Of a DNA stretch of 64,000 nucleotides, positions 38,501-46,503 are shown piece by piece (positions within the stretch are counted from its first letter, which is position 1; the number at the start of each line of letters is the position of its first letter). The position numbers and the translations under genes were made by a program. The DNA comes from JAWKOK01 sp963765875 (GTDB lineage Bacteria > Chloroflexota > Anaerolineae > Caldilineales > Caldilineaceae): NCBI GenBank assembly GCA_963765875.1, contig CAVXYK010000013.1, positions 92,355-156,354 on the forward strand. Direction: 5' to 3'. The notes under the pieces were generated by a model, which was not told the DNA's origin, did not search any database, and saw only the letters and a list, made by a program, of their open reading frames with translations.

Positions 38501-38868
38501 TCAAGTTGAGCGAGCTCGCGTTGGCGAGCCACAAGGGGCGTGAACGCCCTGTCTCCACGGTCGGCAGATGGCCGCAGAAACGGCGGCATCGAGATCAGAT
38601 TTGGCGCACCGAGCGGTGTAGCCACAAATTCGCCACGCGCCATCGCCAAGAAACGGTCCTGATCTGAGGCGGGGATGAGTAGCTGGTCGGCGAGCAGTGC
38701 GGCAATCTGACGCGAGGGTCGACGTTCGTCGCGTTCAATCTTCTTGATGGTACTGGGCGAGCAGCTGATCTGTCGAGCCAATGCCGGGCGTGTGAGGTCC
38801 AGGGCTTGGCGTCGCTGTTGCACCCAATCGCCAAATGAAACAATGTCGCCAGACTGCACCATCTTCAT
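35587..38868 (-). CDS. XRE-HTH / STAND ATPase / TPR transcriptional regulator
   Basis: A large signal-transduction protein of about 1093 residues. The start is MKMVQSGDIVSFGDWVQQ; the frame's upstream 12 codons are unsupported. Domains: an N-terminal XRE helix-turn-helix ('QRRQALDLTRPALARQISCSPSTIKKIERDERRPSRQIAALLADQL', about 15-65); an AAA_16/STAND NTPase with 'LVARQRELAQL', Walker A GEAGDGKT (about 140) and Walker B LLLIIDDLQWVD (about 298); then about 500 residues of helical TPR-like repeats ('RLYTRLGRSLELSAQHAAAIAVYEEMERVAQ', 'YTLHDIFYAYAGIGQWQNACQALSEARDL'). This architecture is abundant in Chloroflexota. The TPR part probably senses a ligand or partner and the target genes are unknown. 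The downstream gap has no obvious terminator. Confidence 0.92.
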   Translation of the reverse strand: MKMVQSGDIVSFGDWVQQRRQALDLTRPALARQISCSPSTIKKIERDERRPSRQIAALLADQLLIPASDQDRFLAMARGEFVATPLGAPNLISMPPFLRPSADRGDRAFTPLVARQRELAQLDAHLTAALAGNGSIAFITGEAGDGKTLLAQAFVRRSQEKYPDLVVATGNCNAYTGIGDPYLPFREILELLTGDIEARWGAGAMSLTHARRLWRLAPQTVQALVEAGPDLVDTFVAGTPLLNRTTATVTHQDRTLLDRLEALIIRHQEERPATHMHQGNLFAQYARLLQSLARRQPLLLIIDDLQWVDAGSTSLLFHLSRHLQGQRILLVGIYRAAEVALGHGGERHPLVPLVNEMQRTFGEIHVRLNQADGRGFVDALIDNEHNQLDQSFRAALYRQTAGHALFTVELMHGLQTRGDIVRTADGEWVESPDLNWQLLPARVEGIIKERIGRLAQPLQELLQIASVAGETFDAALVARVQDVDERLTAGRLGTTLDREQRSVTMLGSQQVGAQQLVQYRFRHILFQQYLYNSLDPSQRIYLHNAVARELEQRYGDEAKRIAPQLARHYAIACDNPRAMHYFGVAGDMAAAIYANTEAVVLYRSALELASLAPDNAALQVSHPQRLQLYTRLGRSLELSAQHAAAIAVYEEMERVAQAAGDQAMVLASLLARTAIRTTVNFARDPVKGQALLEQAQLLARDLDDGAAEAKILWNLLVLNAYTGGDPDQRLAYGEQALTLARELELPEQLAYTLHDIFYAYAGIGQWQNACQALSEARDLWRQLDNLPMLSEALMRLHWTYLVAGEYEQAMVHAEEAYRLGVESHNLDAQALSHFMIGFVHWERGRIDQALAVMEEDIAIAESVSSLTPLIGTRADLGLLYGELGDFEHGLALADLARTVAEEQLPILRFWPHAIQVSLQLRQGNMAAAEELIATLSDYRTVKERFGYMPFMWVRVGLAHGEFALQMQAYDQATALMDSLYTDLCKAGIWYLRADVLYLKGRALIGQGPCNAEETCFVLEQARAAATKLGSCRALWPIMVSLGEDATCTGDVTTAAIQQQEARTVVDEIARHIPTISLRDAFLGLPKVKALLSA

Positions 38869-38943
38869 TTCGAAAGCTGCCCTTCTTTGGACCCGATTTC
38901 GCATCTGGAAAAGGTAGACGAGAAAAAGGATTCTTCTTCACTT

Positions 38944-39085
38944 GCCGTTCCTCCCCACGCGTCTTCAGGTCGGGCGGCAAGACGTTGGTTCAGCGTATCC
39001 AGATCGATCTCAAGAACAAAAACTTCATCGAACAGACCGATGAAGCGGTCGGAATTCCTAGAACCGCCGAAAAAGAATGTTACTG
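38944..39085 (-). pseudogene. Remnant of a P-loop nucleoside-kinase-like gene
   Basis: Reads 'FGGSRNSDRFIGLFDEVFVLEI' and 'DLDTLNQRLAARPEDAWGG', typical of a family of small P-loop kinases (GSRN..F..LFD.VFVLE.DL.TL..RL..RPE.EWG). P-loop and C-terminus are absent, so it is a fragment left upstream of the STAND regulator. Confidence 0.6.
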
Positions 39086-39185
39086 CATGGTTTTGATCGG
39101 CAGCGCCTGCTTTTGGCCAGAAGCGGACATATCGGAAAGATCGAGAGTACAGCCGGCTCTCCGAGGCAGATTGCCGATGGCGCAA

Positions 39186-40046
39186 TCAGTGACGAACGTC
39201 GATGCCATGCCGATCGAGTGCTTCTCTGAGCCTGCTGAGCAGCGCATCTCGCATCTCGCGCCCCTTTGGGAACGCATCGTCCCGATCCGCTCGCCATGCC
39301 GCGACCATCGCCAGCATGAGGATCCGGCAGTCGCGAAGTAGGAGCCGATCAGCAAGTGCGTAGTGATCGCCAACCTCGTCGGGCGCATGGGCGATGTCGA
39401 ACTCGACTGGCCCGTAGCAACACGTCTCTAGGTCGATGAACCGCATGCCGCTCGTGGTTCTCAGCAGGTTGCCGGTGTGCGGTTCGCCGTGCAGTAGCTG
39501 CTCGTCCGCGCCGCGGTCGACGATGGACCGACGGAGGCTGCGCAATGAGTTGGTCAGGAGCTCGCGGTCCTCGTCAACGAGATTCGGACTCTGCGAATGG
39601 TCCTCGACGATCGCTTGCGCTTCATCGACTCGATCTGTGAAGTGCGGCGCTGTTACAACGATCTGCCGCATGTCGGCATGCAGGCGTTGGAGCGCGTGCG
39701 CGTACTCGGCCGGCGCGATGTCGCCGGCAGGCAAGGGATCGTAGTACTGCCAATACGTGATTGCGAAGCTGTCACGTACATAGACGAGAGGCTCCACCCG
39801 AGGATCGAGCACACCGATCGGGCTGTCGGACTTCTCGAACTGCCGTGCTATCTCCAGTTCGAACGCTGCAACTTCCTGGTTCCGTTGAACCGTGGCCGCG
39901 ACGCGAGCGAGTACATCACACGGCACGAGCCGCACCGCGAGCCGGTTGGCGTTCTGAATGACGATCGCGTCTTTGACGTTCAGACCGAGCTCTGACGCGA
40001 CCGATGTCGTTGCCGTCAACGCCCGTGAGACCTCTGTTGACTCCAT
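39186..40046 (-). CDS. Phosphotransferase family protein (APH fold)
   Basis: A kinase-like protein of 286 residues. The start is MESTEVSRALTATTS, after GAGGAGAAG. The APH-type catalytic loop is 'EQLLHGEPHTGNLLRT' (H-G-(D/E)-x-x-x-x-N) and the metal-binding motif is 'MRFIDLETCCYGPVEFDIAHAPDE' (I-D-x-E). The glycine-rich N-lobe is short. Relatives phosphorylate aminoglycosides, macrolides, choline or homoserine; the substrate here is unknown. A second APH-fold gene lies just upstream on the same strand, unrelated at sequence level apart from the motifs. Confidence 0.85.
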   Translation of the reverse strand: MESTEVSRALTATTSVASELGLNVKDAIVIQNANRLAVRLVPCDVLARVAATVQRNQEVAAFELEIARQFEKSDSPIGVLDPRVEPLVYVRDSFAITYWQYYDPLPAGDIAPAEYAHALQRLHADMRQIVVTAPHFTDRVDEAQAIVEDHSQSPNLVDEDRELLTNSLRSLRRSIVDRGADEQLLHGEPHTGNLLRTTSGMRFIDLETCCYGPVEFDIAHAPDEVGDHYALADRLLLRDCRILMLAMVAAWRADRDDAFPKGREMRDALLSRLREALDRHGIDVRH

Positions 40047-40152
40047 TGCCTCTTCTCCTCGCCGCCTATCGAGCACCTCTCGATCCTACGTGAGATTTGC
40101 CCCGACGACCGATTGTGGCCGCAAGCGGACCCTTGGTATTCATAAATCGACT

Positions 40153-40302
40153 GCTAGCAGCTTGTCGGACAGAAAACTGATAGGACACGGATGACGCTGA
40201 TTTGGCGGATATCCACGGATTAAATCGGAAAAACCAGCGAGAATCCGTCATATCCGTGTCATCCGCGTCCCATTTTTTGGTCACTCCGACAGCCTGCTAG
40301 GC
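40153..40302. mobile_element. MITE-like element with CTAGCAG..TGTCGGA ends, copy 1
   Basis: About 150 bp. The left end CTAGCAGCTTGTCGGA and the right end TCCGACAGCCTGCTAG are 16-bp inverted repeats with two mismatches. The interior is a palindrome: GGACACGGATGACGCTGATT faces ATCCGTGTCATCCGCGTCC. No coding capacity. A second copy with the same ends is at 41705-41851. CTAG at both tips may be the target. Confidence 0.8.
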
Positions 40303-40366
40303 GAAAATGGGCTCACCCTCAATGAAGGCCCGTTTTCAACCGTAGGTGTGAAGCACTGCGCGTGGG

Positions 40367-41110
40367 TCAGCTCGCAGAGACCGGTCGTACCTCGGCGAGC
40401 CGCCTGATTGCATACGCATCGTCCCAGCAGACGGCGGCTTCCCAAGCGGCCGATGCTTGCGCTGCAATGCTGTGCGCATCGTTGTCGAGGCCGGCAGCAT
40501 TGTACGGAAGAACCAGGTCGAGGTCGGGGACGTCAACGTGCGACTCGTCCCAATCGATCAGCGCGACCCGGTCCGCGGTGACGCGGACGTTGCCAGGGTT
40601 GGTGGGATTGCCGTGGACGACACAAGTATTACGTCCAGTGAGTCGCTCCCACGCTGCCCGGCATCGAGCAACCCCCTCAGTCGGCATCGAGCCGAGGTCT
40701 ACTTTCGTCCCGGTGTCAGCGTGCAGAAGGTCGGTCGAAGATCGCCAGCCCGGACGCTGCGGCCAGTCGTGCGTCAATCGGTGCAGCCGGCGGAGCGTGT
40801 CCGCCACACGACGCCAGTCGGCCTCTGTCTCGGGCGGTCCACCCTCCACGTAGGTCATCACTACCAGACCATCGGCAAACAGCCGACCGTCCGTAGTCGG
40901 GATTGGAACCGGCACGGTCAGGCCTTCACGGTCGAGGTGTCGGACGAGCTCGGTCTCCCATGCGAGGTCAGCGTCGCTCCTTGCACCGAGACGACCGACC
41001 GCAAGGATTCCGTCTATGCGCACGCTCCACACGTCGTTGGCGACTCCACCAGCGAGCGGCTCGATGCGGGTGACAGCTTTCCCCCAATTGTTAAGTGCCT
41101 CCCATCCCAC
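40367..41110 (-). CDS. Phosphotransferase family protein (APH fold), second
   Basis: A 247-residue kinase-like protein: 'GGVANDVWSVRIDGILAVGRLG' (N-lobe; G-G-x-x-N-x-(V/T)-(W/Y)), catalytic loop 'NTCVVHGNPTNPGNVRVTADRVALIDWDESHVDVPDLDLVL' (H-G-(D/N)-x-x-x-x-N and I-D-W-(D/E)). The first Asp of the loop is Asn here, so H-G-N-P replaces H-G-D. Whether it is active is uncertain. Substrate unknown. It is separated from the first APH gene by the 320-bp MITE-containing gap. Confidence 0.82.
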   Translation of the reverse strand: MGWEALNNWGKAVTRIEPLAGGVANDVWSVRIDGILAVGRLGARSDADLAWETELVRHLDREGLTVPVPIPTTDGRLFADGLVVMTYVEGGPPETEADWRRVADTLRRLHRLTHDWPQRPGWRSSTDLLHADTGTKVDLGSMPTEGVARCRAAWERLTGRNTCVVHGNPTNPGNVRVTADRVALIDWDESHVDVPDLDLVLPYNAAGLDNDAHSIAAQASAAWEAAVCWDDAYAIRRLAEVRPVSAS

Positions 41111-41217
41111 GGCGACATCCCCTCACACGCCTTAGCGCCAGATCTGGCCTGTATCTAAAAAACGGCCATTTTGAGTCTTAATCGAAGTTCAAATTGATCT
41201 ACCATGATCGGTGCGGT

Positions 41218-41517
41218 CTAAGTCTGATTGCGGCGTGCTCGTGCCAATATCTCCTGGATTACTTCAGACTTAGCGTCCGCATAGTTCTGTGTATACCTCC
41301 AGGTGCGGGCTGCCAGTTCACGCTTTGTCTCTTGATATAGCAATCGATCGTCGGGATGATTCCGCAGCCAGTCGCGGAACAACAGCATCTGCTCAATTTC
41401 TTCGCACCCATCAGAGAAAACATGCAGATTTCCCTGTACCTTTGTTGATTTTAGCAACCGATGCTCATACCAAACAGGTTCCAAACGAGAAATAGTACGC
41501 TGACGATCATGAACCAT
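41218..41517 (-). pseudogene. GrpB/UPF0157 C-terminal fragment
   Basis: 'EHRLLKSTKVQGNLHVFSDGCEEIEQMLLFRDWLRNHPDDRLLYQETKRELAARTW' is the C-terminal half of the GrpB (UPF0157) nucleotidyltransferase-like family (N-L-H-V-F-x-x-G...L-x-F-R-D-x-L-R). Full proteins are about 170-180 residues and begin with the catalytic G-S-T-S region, which is missing. It joins at about 41460-41480 with the beginning of an unrelated membrane protein. Confidence 0.75.
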
Positions 41518-41549
41518 TTTAGCGTAACTGTGTCGCTTTTATTATTCAT
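41451..41549 (-). pseudogene. N-terminal fragment of a small membrane protein, joined to GrpB fragment
   Basis: MNNKSDTVTLKWFMIVSVLF then LVWNLFGMSIGC and a stop. The ribosome-binding site GAAGG and the start are intact, and W-x-x-x-x-V-x-x-L-x-W-N-L-F-G is the first helix of a known small integral membrane family. The frame then runs out of homology where GrpB begins in another frame. A deletion has fused the two genes. Confidence 0.55.
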
Positions 41550-41704
41550 CGATTTTCCTTCGGTTGACATGTGGGAAGTAGGTAATTCTCCATGATCGTG
41601 GAGTTCCTAACGGCCTAACGCCAAGCATCAGCCGTCAAGCAAAATGGGTGATGCCTTGATTGGCCGACTGCATGCAAGGGTTGGGCGGCGTGGCCGAAAA
41701 ATCT

Positions 41705-41851
41705 CCTAGGAGCCTGTCGGAATGACACTCAATAGAACGCGGATGACGCGGATTTGGCTGATATGCGCGGATAAAGCAGAAAAATCCGGCTTTTTTCCGC
41801 TACATCCGCACAATCCGCGTTCTATCCTTTCTCTCTCCGACAGACTGCTAG
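41705..41851. mobile_element. MITE-like element with CTAGCAG..TGTCGGA ends, copy 2
   Basis: About 147 bp. Left end CTAGGAGCCTGTCGGA, right end TCCGACAGACTGCTAG. The interior palindrome has ACGCGGATGACGCGGATTTGG and ATCCGCACAATCCGCG arms. It ends exactly at the stop codon of the P-loop kinase gene, whose TAG is part of the terminal CTAG. Confidence 0.82.
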
Positions 41852-42339
41852 ATGCGCGATTCTCTAGGCTCAAGTTCGTCGGGTGTCGGTTTCTGGAAGA
41901 ACGCAATCCATGGCTTCATCATCGCTTCGGGAATGTGGAAACTTGTCTGCGAGCGCTGCGAATTTCTTACTGCCAGGCGTCGCATCAGTTCATCTTCCGG
42001 CACATCCAGGAAGTGCACTTCACTCCTCGCCCCAAGCTGCTTTGCTCGTAATCGAAAATCTTCACGTTCTTCTTGTGCCCAGAAGCCAAAATCGAGGATC
42101 ACATTCGTTCCCAATACAAGTGCCCGACTAGCGATGTTCCACAGCATGGCCTCGATTAAGGCATGCCTGGCGTCATGTTCTGGTTCTTGTGCATCTTGTC
42201 CAAAGAGACGTACGTGCCATTCATCGGGTGTCAGTCGAAGCGCAGCTTGCTCACGCTCAAGCCTTTGGGCAAGCGTTGTTTTTCCTGAACAGGGAAGTCC
42301 AACCATCAAATGAAGCGTTGCCACACTTAATACTCCCAA
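41848..42339 (-). CDS. P-loop kinase (AAA_33/zeta-toxin-like)
   Basis: A 163-residue nucleotide-binding protein; a GTG a few codons in ('VATLHLMVGLPCSGKT') is the likelier start. Walker A is GLPCSGKTTLAQRLE (about 13-27), followed by 'RLTPDEWHVRLFG', 'VILDFGFWAQEEREDFRLRAKQLGARSEVHFLDVPEDELMRRLAVRN'. This is the AAA_33 layout of small RNA/nucleoside/antibiotic-modifying kinases. Its substrate is unknown. The last codons run into a MITE end. Confidence 0.82.
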   Translation of the reverse strand: MGVLSVATLHLMVGLPCSGKTTLAQRLEREQAALRLTPDEWHVRLFGQDAQEPEHDARHALIEAMLWNIASRALVLGTNVILDFGFWAQEEREDFRLRAKQLGARSEVHFLDVPEDELMRRLAVRNSQRSQTSFHIPEAMMKPWIAFFQKPTPDELEPRESRI

Positions 42340-42686
42340 GATTCACATACGAGCTGCCCAATATACTATTCACCCGTCCAGCGGTTGCGGCGCAGATCAC
42401 ATCCTAGCAAAGGTCACATCCTAGCAAAGGTCACTTTGTGCGGGTGACCAACTTCGAAGTCGCTCGTGGGCAGCCGGGTCGATGTGCAATGAATGTTGGC
42501 TGCACTAGGTAGATACAAGTCACCCGACGAGAATGCTGGGCGACACGTTCTGAAGTTATGGTCACATTATTGTAGCTCCGTACAGTCTTGCGGAGTAGAA
42601 GCCGACCAGTTTGTATGAAGTCAAAGTGATATCTCTATTGGACTGTGCACAGTGGCTTGGTGTTGATTGGATTGTCTCCCCGGAGG
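42340..42686. other. 347-bp gap with a short tandem repeat
   Basis: Two adjacent copies of a 17-base unit (TCACATCCTAGCAAAGG) lie at about 42399-42432, with GTCACTTTGTGCGGGTGACC beyond. Nothing else recognised. Confidence 0.5.
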
Positions 42687-44113
42687 CTAGTCGATCCAGT
42701 AGTAAAGCAGCAAACGTACGGTCATCGCATCTGGCTGATAGGGGTATGGGGCACATAATCTTGGAACGACGACATCCAATATGGTTTCATCCACCCAAGT
42801 AAGCCCAATTCCCTCAGAAAATTGTTTGCATACCATCGATTGTTCTTTCCATAGTCCGATAGGATCAATATCGTCAAGATTCGTTAGGTGGTAGGATACG
42901 CTATAACCATTTTCATAGCGCGTAATAACATGGATGGCGTATGACACAAAAGGCCCTAGCTTGCTCACATACAAATATCGTTCAGTATTTTCTTCATCAG
43001 TTGCTATCGGCAACAGCCAATACGTCCCCCAACCTTGTGCGTGGTATTCACCGCAATCAACGGCTTCGCCCGTCTGTAGACCTGCTGCCTGCAACTCAAC
43101 ACGCAAGGGTCTGATAAGAGTGGCTGCTTCGTATGATCCGTTTTCCGATAGTTGCTGCTTTTCGATCATCCAACGAATATCACTTAACGGTGAATCATAC
43201 CGAGCCCATTCACCGACAATGGCATTGCGTAGAGCTTGTGGTATCACTTCTGGCAACGGAATCTGGCTATTCGGAACTTGGGCGAGGAGATTATCGGCAG
43301 AAATTCCCATTCGTTGTAGCGTATAGATAGCCCACAGCCGATGATTGTTCCCCACTCCACTGTCACCGGCAATCCGCCTTAAGGCTTCATTTGCCGATGC
43401 CGAGTGTTGAATCAGAATGTTGCTCGTCCCTTCTGCGACAATACTGGCCGGATCACCTAACTTTTCAACATAAAAATCTATTGGCTGATTCTCTGCTATC
43501 TCTGTCAATCGGTCGATACTCCATCGTCGAATCCTTGCATCTTCGTCTTGCGTTGCAAGTTGCCTTAATTGTTCTTCCATTGACCCTGACGATGAGGTGA
43601 GTTGACCCACTACTGCAGGCATGCCACCGAGTTGCTCAATCTGCGTTCGGAGTGGCCACGCAGGAGGCCCGCCAGGTAGAAGAAACAGATTAGTTCGCGT
43701 GATACAGTTATGTCACCAAGAGAACTTCGTGCTTTCAGCAAAGACTCGCGACCATATCCGAGAAATACGCGAGCCAATCCATCATGTTCCGGCCCAATTT
43801 CATCGCAGAGCCACAGGAGTGTTGGGAGGGCCTTGTAAATTCGATTGTCGACGATTGCTTGCAAAGTGACTCGGCGTACCTCAGCAGGCACGTCACTCTC
43901 TTTTAGCAGGCCGATAAGTCGCTCAATCGACGATGAATCCCCCCGCTTGCTCAAAAGTTTGATGGCTTCTGAACGACTAACTTCGGGAATATCCGGATCT
44001 ATGGCAACACTGAACAATTCTGCATCACTTTTTGCAGCCAAATTGTCGATAATTCCCGCTACAACGGGCTCTCCCAGGGGAGAACGGGGAAGAAACTCTC
44101 CTGATGATTCCAT
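42687..44113 (-). CDS. HEAT-repeat-like protein of unknown function (frameshift)
   Basis: The first frame (44113-43610) reads 'AVIDPDIPEVSRSEAIKLLSKRGDSSSIERLIGLLKESDVPAEVRRVTLQAIVDNR', helical repeats of the HEAT type. Adding one base near 43685 (a CC read for CCC) joins '..ICFFY' to 'PGGPPAWPLRTQIEQLGGMPAVVGQL' and to the second frame (to 42687). That continues with 'EEQLRQLATQDEDARIRRWSIDRLTEIAENQPIDFYVEKLGDPASIVAEG', again HEAT-like, then a C-terminal domain of about 150 residues ('GWGTYWLLPIATDEENTERYLYVSKLGPFV') I do not recognise. The corrected length is about 475. It is the only deletion-type break in the window. Confidence 0.65.
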
Positions 44114-44300
44114 CGCTTTTTATCTCCATTCTAGCCATTGAGTCAAGCCAACGGCTTGTATAGCAGCCCGGCCGGACAGCGGGTAGTCCGCATCGAAATC
44201 CTGCAGATCAGAGGCCGGGACAGCTAGAGCTACGGATGGCGGGCTTGGCACTTGACCCAAAACGGCCCGATAGGACAAAAAAGAGCATCCTTCACGCTGA

Positions 44301-45506
44301 TCATCCTTCGCTGTACCGGCCGATTTCATGCGTCGAAACGGTCCAGTCCCGGGCCTGTCCCGAAAGGGTTAGTCCCAGGCCCGGGCGCGGAGGCACTTCT
44401 ACCCGGCCATTCTCGATCTTCAGCCGTTCCTCGAACATTGGCTCAAGCATGTGAAAATGCTCGATCCACGGCTCTTCCGGGAAAGCGGCGGCCAGGTGAA
44501 CATGCAGTTCCATCATCCAATGCGGGGCGATGGCGACGCGCGCGGTCTCCGCCGCGGCCATTGCTTTCAGGAATGGCGTGATGCCGCCAATCCGCGGCGC
44601 ATCAACTTGGCTGATGTCGCAAGCGCCCGAGCGTACCAGTTCGATGGCCTCTGAAGGTGAGGTCAGCATTTCGCCGGTGGCGATCGGCGTTGCAAGCGCG
44701 TCGGCCAGCATCGCATGGCCTTCGAAGTCAAGTGCGTCCAAAGGCTCTTCGATGAAGCTCAAGCCTAGCCCATCGACGATACGTCCGAACTGCAACGCGT
44801 AGGTGCGATCCCATTGTTGGTTCGCATCGATCATCAAAGGAATATGGTCCGGGATGTGATTGCGCAGCGCCTCAATGCGTTTGAGATCCTCTTGCCCATC
44901 GGGCTGGCCGACCTTCATCTTTATGCCGCCGATCCCGAGTCCGATAGAGCGGTCCGCTGCATCCTTGATCTCATCAGTAGAGGCCTGTAGGTACTGGCCC
45001 TCTGAGTTGTAGATCTGCAAGCTGTCGCGGTGCGCGCCGAGTAGCTTAGCCAAGGGCAGCCTGGCCCGCTTCGCCTTCATGTCCCACAGCGCCGTGTCGA
45101 AGGCGGCGATGGTCTGGTAGGACATGCCGCCACGGCCAAGGCTGTTGGTTTGCCAGCGCAGCAACTCCCACAGGCGGCCAATATCATTGGGATCCTCGCC
45201 TATGAGCCTCGGCGCAATTTCGCAAGCGAGTGCGAACATCGCCGTCCCGCCGGCGCGTAGGGTATAGGAATAGCCCATCCCCTGATGCCCGTTTTCGCTA
45301 ACCGCTTCTACGGCAAGTATTTCGATGGCAGCCAGCGGCGATTGCCGCCCGGTTAGTACCTTGGCGTCCGAAATCGCAGCTGCGAGCGGAACGCTGATAT
45401 GGCTGACTTTCAGTCCCGAAAGTGCATCATCGCTTGCTGCGCCGATCGGCGCACCAGCCAACGGCGACCTAGCGACAATGCGCCGCGAATTCAGGTCAAG
45501 TACCAT
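44301..45506 (-). CDS. Enolase-superfamily dehydratase, probable L-talarate/galactarate dehydratase
   Basis: A mandelate-racemase subgroup enzyme of 401 residues that would dehydrate acid sugars. Catalytic positions: Lys196/Lys198 (IKMKVG), metal ligands Asp227 (MIDANQQW), Glu253 (FIEEPLDA) and Glu279 (IATGEML), and His329 (APHWMMELH). These match, each shifted by one, Lys197, Asp226, Glu252, Glu278 and His328 of Salmonella L-talarate/galactarate dehydratase, an unusually tight agreement. The capping-domain 'FDTALWDMKAKRARLPLAKLLGAHR' is typical. No uptake or downstream pathway genes adjoin, so the physiological substrate is inferred only. Confidence 0.78.
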   Translation of the reverse strand: MVLDLNSRRIVARSPLAGAPIGAASDDALSGLKVSHISVPLAAAISDAKVLTGRQSPLAAIEILAVEAVSENGHQGMGYSYTLRAGGTAMFALACEIAPRLIGEDPNDIGRLWELLRWQTNSLGRGGMSYQTIAAFDTALWDMKAKRARLPLAKLLGAHRDSLQIYNSEGQYLQASTDEIKDAADRSIGLGIGGIKMKVGQPDGQEDLKRIEALRNHIPDHIPLMIDANQQWDRTYALQFGRIVDGLGLSFIEEPLDALDFEGHAMLADALATPIATGEMLTSPSEAIELVRSGACDISQVDAPRIGGITPFLKAMAAAETARVAIAPHWMMELHVHLAAAFPEEPWIEHFHMLEPMFEERLKIENGRVEVPPRPGLGLTLSGQARDWTVSTHEIGRYSEG

Positions 45507-45687
45507 CAGTCCTCCTTCTAGGAATGGCTAAGGCGTTCAACAATCTTCGACCTGTTGGGACAGACAGGAACGCCCATGAACACCAATGCAATACCAATTG
45601 CGGTTGAGACGTACCAAGTATGCCGATAAGGCTACACACTTACCCTGTAAGAAACGAGCCGAAGTGCGGTATGAACGTGATGGCATC

Positions 45688-46155
45688 TCAGATGTCCATG
45701 CTCATCTTCTCGTTGTATGTCGTGAATCCGAAGATCTCGAAGGCCGTCTTTGCTTCAGCGTTCCGCGACCAAACGTCAAGTTCGAGTCTGGTCATCCCCT
45801 CTGCTCTGGCCCGGCCCTTGGCTTCGTCGATGAGGGCACGCCCAACACCTCGCTTCCTGTGCTCGGCTGCCACGCATACCTGATCGACGTACGCATAGTT
45901 GCGCGCACGACAAAACACATTGGCCTCGCGGCTGGAGAAACGTATGATCATATAGCCCACAACATGCTGGTTGTCTTTTGCGACCAAAACCGTCGTTGAC
46001 AGATCCTGCATTCGCCGGCCGAACCATTCACGAAGTGCTGCTTCGTCTGTGGGGTGAAACACGTCGGGGAAGAGGGAGACGTGAATGTCGTGGACCTCTC
46101 GATTCAGAGCGATGAGGGCATCAAGATCATCGGTCTTCGCATCTCTTATCTTCAC
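45688..46155 (-). CDS. GNAT N-acetyltransferase
   Basis: A 155-residue acetyl-CoA-dependent acyltransferase. The start chosen is GTG of (V)KIRDAKTDDLDALIALN with GGAGA five bases upstream; frames further up do not resemble the family. Acetyl-CoA motif A: 'YAYVDQVCVAAEHRKRGVGRALIDEAKGRA' (R-x-x-G-x-G/A). 'LELDVWSRNAEAKTAFEIFGFTTYNEKMSM' closes the fold. Acceptor unknown. Confidence 0.88.
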   Translation of the reverse strand: MKIRDAKTDDLDALIALNREVHDIHVSLFPDVFHPTDEAALREWFGRRMQDLSTTVLVAKDNQHVVGYMIIRFSSREANVFCRARNYAYVDQVCVAAEHRKRGVGRALIDEAKGRARAEGMTRLELDVWSRNAEAKTAFEIFGFTTYNEKMSMDI

Positions 46156-46503
46156 TCTGTCTCCTTCAGCCGAACGAAGTAAGGGGTAGGCGGCGGCAAA
46201 ACGGGAGCGTTGGACGCAATCAAGACCCTCCCCGCCGCTTATCCCGGGTATGATCACGAAGTGGTCACAAAGTGACAACTGTGTTGCTTGGAAGGGGAGA
46301 GGGAGGCCTATGGGCCTTACATGCCAGAAATGGCGCATGCAACGCCCGAACTGGCTACAATTATAGCCGTTGCGGTAGGCGAAGACAATCTGCTTTCGAG
46401 AGCTGCCATTGGCATCGACGGCGAGAGCGCATATTCGAGACTACCGTCTTGGCGCGGAAACAGGTTGCGGCGCTCTATAGGCGCGGCGACGAACCGCATT
46501 CGA
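46156..46503. other. 348-bp gap without recognisable features
   Basis: Between GNAT and sulfatase. No repeat of the families seen elsewhere, no terminator hairpin and no protein-like frame were found. Confidence 0.4.

Noticed and set aside
39096..39185. Extension of the kinase remnant reading YVRFWPKAG
   Set aside because: Not conserved with the kinase family; likely chance translation upstream of the fragment.
44120..44329. 69-codon minus frame ending WLEWR just before the HEAT gene
   Set aside because: No ribosome-binding site or family resemblance; too little to call a gene, though it may be a remnant.
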